A DNA stretch of 64,000 bases. Origin: Gemmatimonas sp. (GTDB taxonomy: Bacteria; Gemmatimonadota; Gemmatimonadetes; Gemmatimonadales; Gemmatimonadaceae). The position numbers were made by a program, and so were the translations under genes. A model generated the notes under the pieces. The model did not search any database. It was not told where the DNA came from and saw only the letters and a list, made by a program, of their open reading frames with translations. How positions within the stretch are numbered: position 1 is the stretch's first letter; the number at the start of each line of letters is the position of its first letter. Shown here piece after piece: positions 28,928 through 36,641 of this stretch. The stretch is taken from assembly GCA_023910675.1 (NCBI GenBank), contig JAAVWC010000007.1, forward strand, positions 88,591 through 152,590. The letters are read 5' to 3'.

Positions 28928-30145
28928 TCACGAGAAAAACCGCAGCAGGGTGCGCGGACGCAGCACCGCCGAGGGCGGCACGAAATCACCCGTCACGCCA
29001 ATGAGCAGATCGGCGAGATCACGGTCGCGCGACAGCACCCGCGCCGCATGGTTTAGCAACGGCGGTACGGACACCGCGAGCCCGATAAGCTGCTCCACGC
29101 GCCACTTGCCGCCGAACACGTCTTTGCGGGCCTGTCCGTAGCCACGCAGGGCGCGCAAATGCGCGTCGCGCGACGACGCGAGTACCGCCGCCTGCGCGTA
29201 TTCCGCCAACAGCTCGCCGCCACGCAGCCCCGAGTAAATCCCTTCGCCCGTGAACGGGTCGTAAAAATCGGCGGCGTCGCCGGTGAGCATGGCGCCGGGC
29301 GCCCATGGACGCGACGCCCGCGACGCAAAGGGCCCGGTGGCGCGCACTGGCGTAACGCGTGTGGCACCAGCAAAGCGCGGCGCCAGCGACGGTTGCGCGG
29401 CGATCCACGCGTCGAGATACGCGGCAGCCCCATCGCGCATGGCCCCCGCACGCGACTTGGGCACCACGAGTGCGACGTTCACCAGCCCACCGCTCACCTG
29501 CGCGAGTCCTACGTAGCCGGTGCGCGTGACGTGCATTTCGCCGAGCGAGCCGATGCCTTGCACATCGCGATAATGCGCGACGAGCGCGACGCGGCGCGGC
29601 CAGCGCGACTGATGCGCCAACCCGAGGCGGCGCGACACCACGCTGCGCAGTCCGTCGGCGCCAATCACCAACGATGCCCGCATGACTTGCGTGCCTTCTT
29701 CGGTACGCACCACCGCACCGTTCACCGCACCGACATCATCGTGCGTGAGCGATTCGACCTTCGCCTCTTCGATTACCGTGACGCCGGCGTCCCGTGCACG
29801 CCGCAGCAGCACCGTGTCGAGGATTTCGCGACGCACGCCGAGGCCCTTGTCGCGAAAGCCACGGAAGCCGTGGCGGGCCACGAACTCGCCGTGAATGCGT
29901 TCCCCCGACGGTGCGTGCACCACCATGCCCGTCAGCTGCGCCGCCTGCGCCTCCAGCGTCTCCAGCGCCCCCATCGCGTGCAGCAGGCGCGACCCCTCGG
30001 GACTCACATACTCGGCGCACGGCTTCGCCCGCGGAAAGCGGGCGCGGTCCACCAGGCACACGTCGAGCCCCGCCATGGCACAATGCCATGCCGCCGAGCT
30101 CCCGGCGGGACCACCGCCAACGACGAGGACCTGAGGACGAATCAC
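28928..30145 (-). CDS. FAD-dependent oxidoreductase, geranylgeranyl-reductase/halogenase-like
   Basis: 405 residues from GTG 30145. The FAD-binding Rossmann motif is VLVVGGGPAGSSAAWHCA (about residues 6-23). The second motif is LVIGADGLRSVVSRRL (DG motif). The third is AMLTGDAADFYDPFTGEGI, the GD motif in the form found in geranylgeranyl-reductase and squalene-epoxidase-like proteins. It begins with a PRAKPCAEYVSPEG loop typical of the GGR group. No membrane helix is seen. It is the first gene of the minus-strand cluster running to the ketosynthase. The reaction could be isoprenoid or polyketide reduction or hydroxylation and cannot be set from sequence. Confidence 0.85.
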   Translation of the reverse strand: MIRPQVLVVGGGPAGSSAAWHCAMAGLDVCLVDRARFPRAKPCAEYVSPEGSRLLHAMGALETLEAQAAQLTGMVVHAPSGERIHGEFVARHGFRGFRDKGLGVRREILDTVLLRRARDAGVTVIEEAKVESLTHDDVGAVNGAVVRTEEGTQVMRASLVIGADGLRSVVSRRLGLAHQSRWPRRVALVAHYRDVQGIGSLGEMHVTRTGYVGLAQVSGGLVNVALVVPKSRAGAMRDGAAAYLDAWIAAQPSLAPRFAGATRVTPVRATGPFASRASRPWAPGAMLTGDAADFYDPFTGEGIYSGLRGGELLAEYAQAAVLASSRDAHLRALRGYGQARKDVFGGKWRVEQLIGLAVSVPPLLNHAARVLSRDRDLADLLIGVTGDFVPPSAVLRPRTLLRFFS

Positions 30146-30206
30146 GAAGAGTTAACTCGGGAAGGGGATGAGGAGTTCGCGCTTTCCAACGCAACTACGG
30201 TTGGCT

Positions 30207-30363
30207 GGTCCGGCGGTCCACTAGCGCCGAATCGAGCCCTCAGGGAAAAGAACGCAAGGGCAGAGGGGAAAGCGCGGTTCGGTCCGCACCAACCTCAACT
30301 GCGGTTCCCAGTGGATCGACGCGCGCTTCCCCCTTTCCCCTTGCGTTCTTTTTCCTGAGGGCT
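30207..30363. repeat. Palindrome B1
   Basis: Inverted repeat whose arms read GCCCTCAGGGAAAAGAACG (left, from 30237) and the complement ending at 30363, with a 55-bp centre containing CGCGGTTCGGTCC. It is homologous to B2 at 43.2 kb. Positions that differ between copies tend to differ in both arms together. The left flank (30207-30222) matches the reverse complement of B2's right outer arm. It lies in the 270-bp gap between the FAD oxidoreductase start and the DUF92 gene's 3' end, both on the minus strand. No gene is seen in this gap. Confidence 0.8.
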
Positions 30364-30415
30364 AGCGACGAAAGTCAGTAAAGCGCCGGCATCAGACCCC
30401 GACCCCGGCCGCCGT

Positions 30416-31231
30416 TCAGGAGCCGCCACTACGCAAGAGTGCCCCCATTACCGCCGCTCCCGCCACGGTACAGAGCAGGTTGACCGCATCGTTCCCCAGC
30501 CATGATACCCCGCGATAGTGGACCGTGGTCGTCCCGCACCGGTGCCGGTGCTGCTCGGTTTCACGCTCGCAGGACGGGCACCAGCGCCGCGCCTGCCACC
30601 ACGCACCGACGAGGGTGTCCACCACCGCGCCGGCGACGCCCGCAAGAGCAACGGGCGCGACGGCGGTCATCGGGATGAGCCCCACCCAGTGGGCCGAGAG
30701 CGCGAATCCCACCGAGGCCAGCACCATGCCCGCAGATCCCGGCGCGCTCACGGCGCCCGAACTCCCCGTAGGAACGACGCCGCCCGTACGCAGCGACCAT
30801 GGGCGTCCTTTCGCCAGCGTTCCGGCTTCCGTGGCCAACGTATCGGCGCCGGCGGCCACCAAAGCGGCGGCGCCGAGCGTAGCGGCAACGGCCGCGAATT
30901 CAGGGCGGACCACTGCCACCAGGGCTGTCGCCGCGTACACACCGCCGTTGGCCAGCACCTGCAACGCGTCGCGCGGGCCGCCCTTGGCGACCACGTCGCC
31001 CGTGGCCGCTTCCTTGGCCCGCTGGCCCACTTTGGACGCCAGCGAGGCTGCGATGAACCAGAGCACCAGAAAACCGCCCCACGCCCGTCCTGCGGTCAGG
31101 CAGACCGTCCCCACGATCAGTGCCGCCGCCGCGCCGCTGCGCGACAGGCTGCCGGCCCGCCACGCCATCAGGGCCACGGTGCCCGACACGGCTACCGCCA
31201 ACACGAGTTCCTGCACGGCAACCGGTGACAC
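30416..31231 (-). CDS. DUF92-family integral membrane protein
   Basis: About 271 residues, with a start at GTG 31231 or 31216; longer versions overlap the zinc-finger gene. Polytopic, with hydrophobic helices from LVLAVAVSGTVALMAWRAGS onward. Family-typical segments are GRAWGGFLVLWFIAASLASK, GGPRDALQVLANGGVYA, AAGADTLATEAGTLAKGRPW and GTSGAVS-type loops (here PTGSSGAVSAPGSAG). A loop with CPSCERETEQHRHRCG carries three Cys and two His and may bind metal. The ending GVSWLGNDAVNLLCT is conserved in the family. Some plant and cyanobacterial relatives act as phytyl-phosphate kinase (VTE6), but bacterial function is not established. Confidence 0.8.
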   Translation of the reverse strand: MSPVAVQELVLAVAVSGTVALMAWRAGSLSRSGAAAALIVGTVCLTAGRAWGGFLVLWFIAASLASKVGQRAKEAATGDVVAKGGPRDALQVLANGGVYAATALVAVVRPEFAAVAATLGAAALVAAGADTLATEAGTLAKGRPWSLRTGGVVPTGSSGAVSAPGSAGMVLASVGFALSAHWVGLIPMTAVAPVALAGVAGAVVDTLVGAWWQARRWCPSCERETEQHRHRCGTTTVHYRGVSWLGNDAVNLLCTVAGAAVMGALLRSGGS

Positions 31232-31242
31232 AGCGGCCGGAC

Positions 31243-31455
31243 TCAGCCGGCCAGGAGGCGCGCCATCTTCGTCCGGAATTCGTCGCTGGGCCGCTCGTCG
31301 GTGGGTCCCCCGCGCGCCCCGCACTCACGCAGTCGACGACGCAAGGCACGAAGCTGCCCCTCGAGCCGCGCGCACCGCTCGCAGTGCGCCAGATGGCTCA
31401 AGATGACTTCGCGGAACGCCGCGCCGGGAATATCGGAGTCGAGCTCACCGTCCAC
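31243..31455 (-). CDS. Anti-sigma-factor-like zinc-finger protein, N-terminus uncertain
   Basis: A short protein with the zf-HC2 pattern of anti-sigma factors: FVDGELDSDI, then HLAHCERCARLEGQLRALRR with the HxxxCxxC zinc site. GTG 31455 is the first good start. The frame upstream continues with ADCFTSRLHLHAF, which looks like the missing N-terminal helix with its first Cys, but it has no ATG, GTG or TTG before the stop near 31555. A start-codon change or an unusual start is therefore possible. 70 residues as called. No transmembrane or sensor domain follows, and no ECF sigma-factor gene is adjacent. Confidence 0.6.
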   Translation of the reverse strand: MDGELDSDIPGAAFREVILSHLAHCERCARLEGQLRALRRRLRECGARGGPTDERPSDEFRTKMARLLAG

Positions 31456-31680
31456 GAAAGCGTGGAGATGGAGCCGACTGGTGAAACAGTCTGCAGCCAG
31501 GGGGAAAACCGACTTGAGGAGTGATGACGGGGCGTACGCTGGCGCTTCGAGGCGGAATCACCCGAGCGCTTCTCGCGCCAGATACTGACGCAACGCTCTC
31601 ATACCCCCATTCTGTTCGCAACTCGCCGAAATAAAGCGTTCGCCATATACTCGCGCTTGTTCCCGTGACCCAGAACACGT

Positions 31681-31686
31681 TAGCAT
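31681..31686 (+). promoter_or_regulatory. Candidate -10 box of the V4R-like gene
   Basis: TAGCAT ends eight bases before ATG 31695, with no ribosome-binding site. A second hexamer, TATACT at 31646-31651, is a better consensus match and would give a 40-base leader. Neither has a clear -35 box. Confidence 0.25.
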
Positions 31687-31694
31687 GGACGACT

Positions 31695-32390
31695 ATGCAG
31701 CCACTGTCCATCGCCAACGACGGCCGAGCCCCCCGGGCCACCCCGCTAGCCTCCGAGACGGTCCTGCCGCTCCACGGCAGCCCGCTCGATGCGCGCCTGC
31801 CGTTGGCGCTGCTGGAGGCGGTCAAGGCGATCGATACCCCTGCGGCTGAGCTCGATACCGACTTCGTGCACGAGCTGCGCAACAAGCGGCTGGGGTTGAG
31901 CGAGACGGTGTTGCAGCAGATCCGTCGCTACAACGACGCCATTCGCGCGCGTCAGCGCATTGGCTACGAAGAAATTCTCGCGTTGGCGCGGCTCATCGGC
32001 CGTCGCCCCGATGCCGATCTCGCGTTCCGTGAAGCGGGTCGCCGGTGGGCGCAGGCGTTCGTGGATACCGTGAGCGGCCCGCGTCGCCGCGCGGCGCGTT
32101 CGCTGCCGGCGCTGATCGCGCGTCCCATGGCCCTCGGGGCGCTCCGCACCATTGCGCGTCGCTACATGAATGGCACCCTCGTGCGACAGGGGAGTACGCT
32201 CCTGCTCGAAGTCGAGTCGCCGGTGTCGGCCGACGCGGCGCCCAAGGGCGCCGGGTGCGGACTGTACGAAGCGGCGTTTCGCGAATCGCTGCAGCTGCTG
32301 GTCGACGCCGACGGTGCGGTCGACCACGTGATGTGCCGCACACGCGGCGACGCCCGGTGCCAATGGCGGGCCGAGTGGCGTCGTCGCTGA
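31695..32390 (+). CDS. V4R-like (hydrocarbon/porphyrin-binding-fold) domain protein
   Basis: 231 residues from ATG 31695; a GTG at 31665 is possible. The N-terminal third is variable, with LDTDFVHELRNKRLGLSETV and IRRYNDAIRARQRIGYEEIL. The C-terminal about 130 residues begin ARLIGRRPDADLAFREAGRR. They end with GCGLYEAAFRESLQLLVDAD and the V4R-type metal/ligand motif CRTRGDARCQW. V4R domains occur in bacteriochlorophyll vinyl-reductase-like and hydrocarbon-sensing proteins. Assignment rests mainly on that Cys-xxx-GD-xxx-Cys pattern. No photosynthesis genes are nearby. It is followed 24 bp later by the M24 peptidase gene. Confidence 0.5.
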   Translation: MQPLSIANDGRAPRATPLASETVLPLHGSPLDARLPLALLEAVKAIDTPAAELDTDFVHELRNKRLGLSETVLQQIRRYNDAIRARQRIGYEEILALARLIGRRPDADLAFREAGRRWAQAFVDTVSGPRRRAARSLPALIARPMALGALRTIARRYMNGTLVRQGSTLLLEVESPVSADAAPKGAGCGLYEAAFRESLQLLVDADGAVDHVMCRTRGDARCQWRAEWRRR

Positions 32391-32414
32391 TCCCTCTCTC
32401 CGATACCAGACCAC

Positions 32415-33593
32415 ATGCTCACGCCTGAGCTGCTGCCGCGTTTGCAGCAACTGCTCGCCGACGCCGATCTCGACGGCTGGCTGCTGTACGACTTCCGCGG
32501 AACGAATGCGATTGCGGCCGGCTTGCTTGGCTTCGGCGGGCTCTGTTCACGTCGCGTGTTCGCGTTCATTCCGCGTACCGGGCTGCCGATTGGCATTCAA
32601 CACGCCATCGAACCCGGTCCGTGGGCCAAGTGGCCAAAGGCATGGCCGCTGCGCGTATACAGCGGATGGCGCGCGCTCGAAGACGAAGTGGCCTCGTTGG
32701 TGCAGGGGAAGCGCGTGGCCATGGAGTATTCTCCCGGCGACGCCATTCCGTATCTCGATCGCATCCCCGCCGGGGTGTTGGAGTTGGTGCGTGCGAGCGG
32801 CGCGACGGTGGTGAGCAGCGGAGAACTCGTGTCGCAGGTGTACGCCACGTGGACGCCGGCGCACCTCGCGGCGCACCAGCGTGCGGCGCAGCACATTGCG
32901 GCCATCGCGCGCGACACCATCGACCACGCCGGCGCCATGGTGGCGGCGGGGACGCCGGCTGCCGAACACGAACTACAGCAGCGCATTCTCGACGCGTTCG
33001 CCCGTGCCGGTCTCGAAACCGACCACGGCCCCGATGTGGCCGCGTCGGAGAATGCGGCCAACCCGCACTACGTACCGTCGGCATCGCGTCCACGGCTCGT
33101 GCAGCGCGGCGATGTGCTGCTCGTCGACTTGTGGGCGAAGGAGCCCAAGGGCATTTACGCCGATCAGACGTGGATGGCCTCGGTGGGTTCGCCCTCGGAC
33201 AAGGTGGTGCAGGTCTGGGAAGCGGTGCGCGATGCCCGCGATGCGGCGCTTGCGCTGCTGCGCGATCGCATTGCCGCGGGCGAGGTGGTGCGCGGCGGGG
33301 AAGCCGACGATGCCGCGCGCGCGATCATCGACGCGCGCGGCTTCGGTCCGCACTTCTGGCATCGCACGGGGCACAGCATCGACTCTCGCGAGTTGCACGG
33401 CAGTGGCCCGCAAATCGACAACCTCGAGTCACGCGACGATCGCGTGCTCATTCCGGGCGTTGGCTTCTCCATCGAGCCCGGCGTGTATCTCGTGGGCGAG
33501 TTCGGCGTGCGCAGCGAAGTGAATGCGTATGTCGGCGACGATGCGTTGCTCGTGACACCCGACGTGGTGCAGCGCGACCTGTTCGTCGTCTGA
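32415..33593 (+). CDS. M24 family metallopeptidase (Xaa-Pro dipeptidase-like)
   Basis: Cytoplasmic dimetal peptidase cleaving peptides with proline in position 2. 392 residues. The N-terminal creatinase-like domain begins LLADADLDGWLLYDFRGTNA. The C-terminal pita-bread domain carries the metal ligands: the Asp pair in VLLVDLWAKEPKGIYADQTW, His in HFWHRTGHSIDSREL, Glu in GVGFSIEPGVYL and Glu in FGVRSEVNAYV. All five ligands are present. It is close to the preceding V4R-like gene and the following lipoprotein gene on the same strand. Confidence 0.88.
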   Translation: MLTPELLPRLQQLLADADLDGWLLYDFRGTNAIAAGLLGFGGLCSRRVFAFIPRTGLPIGIQHAIEPGPWAKWPKAWPLRVYSGWRALEDEVASLVQGKRVAMEYSPGDAIPYLDRIPAGVLELVRASGATVVSSGELVSQVYATWTPAHLAAHQRAAQHIAAIARDTIDHAGAMVAAGTPAAEHELQQRILDAFARAGLETDHGPDVAASENAANPHYVPSASRPRLVQRGDVLLVDLWAKEPKGIYADQTWMASVGSPSDKVVQVWEAVRDARDAALALLRDRIAAGEVVRGGEADDAARAIIDARGFGPHFWHRTGHSIDSRELHGSGPQIDNLESRDDRVLIPGVGFSIEPGVYLVGEFGVRSEVNAYVGDDALLVTPDVVQRDLFVV

Positions 33594-33628
33594 TTCGTCG
33601 TCTAAGTCCGCTGCGGAACGCGCGCGGG

Positions 33629-34501
33629 ATGCCGCCGTCCCTCTGGCGCGTGGGCGCCGTGGCGCTGGCTGCGTGCCTGTGGGCTACGGCCTGCGGTGAC
33701 GACAGTGCGCGCGCCACCGATACCGTGGGCGCACGCATCGCCGACGTGCCCGCAACAATGAGTGCGTCGGGTACGTCTGACGACGCCAGCGCCGATGCAC
33801 CGATCGTCGACAGTGAAGTGGCGTCGCTCACGCGCGCCGCCGGTGGGCCGAGTGGTACGGAGTACACTGTGCGCACCGTGCCCACCCCAGGCGTGATCCT
33901 CGGACGGATCACGGGCGGTTCCCCGCGCGACACGGGCATCACGCCCACGCACGATCTCGCGGTGTGTCGGCCGTTCAGTCAGTCGATCGTGCCGAGCAGC
34001 GACGGTGGTGTCGGGAACGGCGTGGTGTGGCTCATTGGCGTGGCCTCCGGCCCGCGCGACGACGCGCCGCGTCGGGTGAAGCTCACGCTCGACGGCTGTC
34101 GCCTCGAGCCGCGCGTGCAGCGCGTGGCTGTGGGAAGCACGGTGCTGGTGAATGGTCGCGACGCGATGATGTCGCGGCTGCAGTTCACCGCCGCGGGTGA
34201 AACGCGGTCACGCACCACCGTGCTGCTGAGCGATGTGGGGCAGATCGTCCCCACCAGCGATGCGACGTCGGCGCCCGCCTTGGTGCAGGTAACCGACGAC
34301 ATGCACCCGTGGGTGCGTGCGTGGCTGGTGGTGGCGCCGCACCCGTATGTGGCGGTCACCGGTGCCGACGGGGAGTTCCACTTCGATAACGTGCCGCCGG
34401 GGCGCTACACACTCGTGGCGTGGCATGAGCGGCTGGGAGTGAAGCAGACGAAGGTGCGCGTTGAGGCGGCGGTGCAGACTCGCCTTGAAGTCGCGTTCTG
34501 A
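33629..34501 (+). CDS. Putative lipoprotein with C-terminal carboxypeptidase-regulatory-like domain
   Basis: 290 residues from ATG 33629. The signal sequence ends in the lipobox ATAC (residue 22), so the protein is likely a lipoprotein. A Ser/Asp/Thr-rich spacer follows, then a beta-rich domain (about 80-200) with GVILGRITGG, VVWLIGVASGPRDD and RRVKLTLDGCRLEPRVQRV; the cupredoxin-like pattern is weak. The C-terminal beta-sandwich, VTGADGEFHFDNVPPGRYTL followed by VAWHERLGVK, is typical of carboxypeptidase-regulatory-like domains. The stop meets palindrome A2. The role is unknown; an envelope or periplasmic binding function is possible. Confidence 0.65.
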   Translation: MPPSLWRVGAVALAACLWATACGDDSARATDTVGARIADVPATMSASGTSDDASADAPIVDSEVASLTRAAGGPSGTEYTVRTVPTPGVILGRITGGSPRDTGITPTHDLAVCRPFSQSIVPSSDGGVGNGVVWLIGVASGPRDDAPRRVKLTLDGCRLEPRVQRVAVGSTVLVNGRDAMMSRLQFTAAGETRSRTTVLLSDVGQIVPTSDATSAPALVQVTDDMHPWVRAWLVVAPHPYVAVTGADGEFHFDNVPPGRYTLVAWHERLGVKQTKVRVEAAVQTRLEVAF

Positions 34502-34515
34502 ATACTTGCTGCTGG

Positions 34516-34830
34516 GTCGGGGTCTTGGTTGCGGGTGGGGGTCTGGGCACGGCCACTACAGTCGGGGCACAGCTACGACAGTCGGGGTACAGCCACCACG
34601 GTCGGGGTCGAATAACAGTCGGAGTCTCTGTCGGGTCTTGCGCTGCGCTTCGCTGGCGCGTCGGCGGTAGGGTCTGGGTCGGGGCAGCTCCGACATTTTT
34701 ACCCCGACCCGGCGGAGACCCCGACTGTATATCGACCCCGACCGTAGTGGCTGTACCCCGACTGTCGTTGCTGTGCCCCGACTGTAGTGGCCGTGCCCAG
34801 ACCCCCACCCGCGACCCCGACAACCGCAGT
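34516..34830. repeat. Giant palindrome A2 built of 20-bp modules, between convergent genes
   Basis: A second copy of the A1 element, filling the gap between the lipoprotein stop (34501) and the ABC exporter's 3' end (34836). GTCGGGG occurs at 34561, 34581 and 34601 in the left arm, and CCCCG at 34736, 34756 and 34776 in the right arm, each 20 bp apart. The arms are reverse complements with few mismatches. The centre keeps GCGCTTCGCTGGCGCGTCGG as in A1. It contains no plausible gene. Confidence 0.85.
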
Positions 34831-34835
34831 CTCAG

Positions 34836-36641
34836 TTATCCGCCAATCGCATAAAGGCGAGCGTATACCCCGTCTTCCCGCTCGAGCAATTCCTCGTGTG
34901 ACCCCGTCTCGACAATGCGCCCCGCGTCGAGCACCATCACGCGATCGGCGCGACGCACCGTGCTGAGTCGGTGCGCGATGATGAGCGTCGTGCGCCCGTC
35001 GAGCAGCTCTTCGAGTGCTTCCTCGACGTGCCGTTCGCTTTCGGTGTCGAGGCTCGAGGTGGCCTCGTCGAGAATGACCACGGCGGGGTTCTTAAGGAAC
35101 ACACGCGCAATCGCAATGCGCTGACGCTGCCCGCCGGAGAGTTTCACGCCGCGTTCACCCACGCGTGTCTCGAAGCCCTCGGGCAGACGGTCGATGAACT
35201 CCCACGCATGCGCCGCCTTGGCCGCGCGCAGAATGTCTTCCTCCGTGGCGCGCGGATTGGCGTACGCGATGTTCTCGCGAATGGTGCCGCTGAAGAGTAC
35301 CGGCTCCTGCGGGACAATGCCGATCGCGTTCCGCAGCGTGTCGAGCGTAAGTTCGCGCACGTCGATCCCGTCGAACGTGATACGCCCCTGCGTGACGTCC
35401 CAGAAGCGCGGCAGCAGACTCGCAATGGTCGTCTTGCCGGCGCCGCTTCGTCCCACCAGCGCAACCACTTCGCCGGGCGCCATGGCAAAGCTGATGTCAC
35501 TCACCACGTCGGGCTGCGCCGGCATGTACCGGAACGACACCGTGTCGAAGCACACTGCGCCGCGCAATGGTGTCGGCAGCGACAGCGGGATTTGTGGATC
35601 GCTCACACTGGGAAGCGTATCGAGCAGCTCCCACACGCGCGTGGCGGCGCCCACCGCTTCCTGAAAGTTGCCAAAGATCGTGGCGAGCGAACCTACCGCC
35701 GCCGCAACAAACAATGCGTAAAAGAGAAACGCGACCAACGTACCGGCGGTGAGTCTGCCTTCCAGTACCTGCGTGCCACCCTGCCAGAGGACGGCCGCGA
35801 CCGCACCGAACGCGACAAAGCCCACCACACTGAAGAACAGCGCACGCGTGCGGGCGCGGTACACCGCCACGCCCACCAGCTCGCGCAGTGACGCACTAAA
35901 GCGGCGCGTCTCTTCCGCTTCGCGCGTGAAGCTCTGCACCGTGCGAATTGCGCCGAACGATTCGTCGGCCATGCCCATGGCGTCGGCGATGCGGTCCTGC
36001 ACCGAGGTGCTCGCCTTGCGCAGGGCGCGCCCAAAGAAGATCGCGGCGCCCACCACCAGCGGCACCACCGCGAGCGTCGTGAGCGTAAGCCGGACGTTCG
36101 TCACGAACATCATGACGGCGCCGCCAATCAGAAACAGCGACTGCCGCGACAGCTCCGAGACCCACGTCGAGAGCAGCGATTGCAGCAAGCCCAAATCGCT
36201 GCTCAAACGGCTGGTGAGTTCACCGGTGCGCCGTTCGGCAAAGAACGCCGGCGACAGGCGAATGAGATGCGCGAACGTTCTCGCGCGCAGGCCGGCGACA
36301 ATGCGCTCGGTGCACGAACTCAGCAGGTACACCTGCACGAAGTTCGCGATGGCCTGGACCGCGAACACCGTCACCAGCCCGATGGCAATGCGATCGAGGG
36401 CGAGCTTGTTCTTCTGCTCGAAGGCGGCGTCGAGCAGGTAGCGCATGACCGCCGGGAAGACGAGCCCCGCGGCGGCGGCAATGAGCAGAAACACGAACGC
36501 CACGACCAGCCGAGAGGTATACGGCTTGACGAGTGGCAACAGGCGCGTCAGCGGTGCCGCTGAAAAGCGCGGGCGCGCCGATGACTCGGCGTCGCCCGCA
36601 GGTCCTTCGATGGTGCCGGCGCGTGCGGGAGTGCTACTCAC
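34836..36641 (-). CDS. ABC exporter, MsbA/lipid-A-type, fused membrane and ATPase domains
   Basis: A half-transporter working as a dimer in the inner membrane. 601 residues from GTG 36641, which overlaps the ctaB stop; the longer frame upstream runs antisense-like through ctaB and is rejected. The ABC_membrane domain starts near residue 35 (RLLPLVKPYTSRLVVAFVFL) with six helices and the coupling segment FGAIRTVQSFTREAEETRRF. The ATPase domain has Walker A LVGRSGAGKTTIASLLPRFW, signature KLSGGQRQRIAIARVFL, Walker B AVVILDEATSSLD and switch HRLSTV. The substrate could be lipid, LPS precursor or drug. Sequence does not decide. Confidence 0.9.
   Translation of the reverse strand: MSSTPARAGTIEGPAGDAESSARPRFSAAPLTRLLPLVKPYTSRLVVAFVFLLIAAAAGLVFPAVMRYLLDAAFEQKNKLALDRIAIGLVTVFAVQAIANFVQVYLLSSCTERIVAGLRARTFAHLIRLSPAFFAERRTGELTSRLSSDLGLLQSLLSTWVSELSRQSLFLIGGAVMMFVTNVRLTLTTLAVVPLVVGAAIFFGRALRKASTSVQDRIADAMGMADESFGAIRTVQSFTREAEETRRFSASLRELVGVAVYRARTRALFFSVVGFVAFGAVAAVLWQGGTQVLEGRLTAGTLVAFLFYALFVAAAVGSLATIFGNFQEAVGAATRVWELLDTLPSVSDPQIPLSLPTPLRGAVCFDTVSFRYMPAQPDVVSDISFAMAPGEVVALVGRSGAGKTTIASLLPRFWDVTQGRITFDGIDVRELTLDTLRNAIGIVPQEPVLFSGTIRENIAYANPRATEEDILRAAKAAHAWEFIDRLPEGFETRVGERGVKLSGGQRQRIAIARVFLKNPAVVILDEATSSLDTESERHVEEALEELLDGRTTLIIAHRLSTVRRADRVMVLDAGRIVETGSHEELLEREDGVYARLYAIGG

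Noticed and set aside
28490..29056. Plus-strand frame of 188 codons over the flavin reductase/oxidoreductase junction
   Set aside because: Arg/His-rich composition typical of antisense shadow; the minus-strand genes have clear domains.
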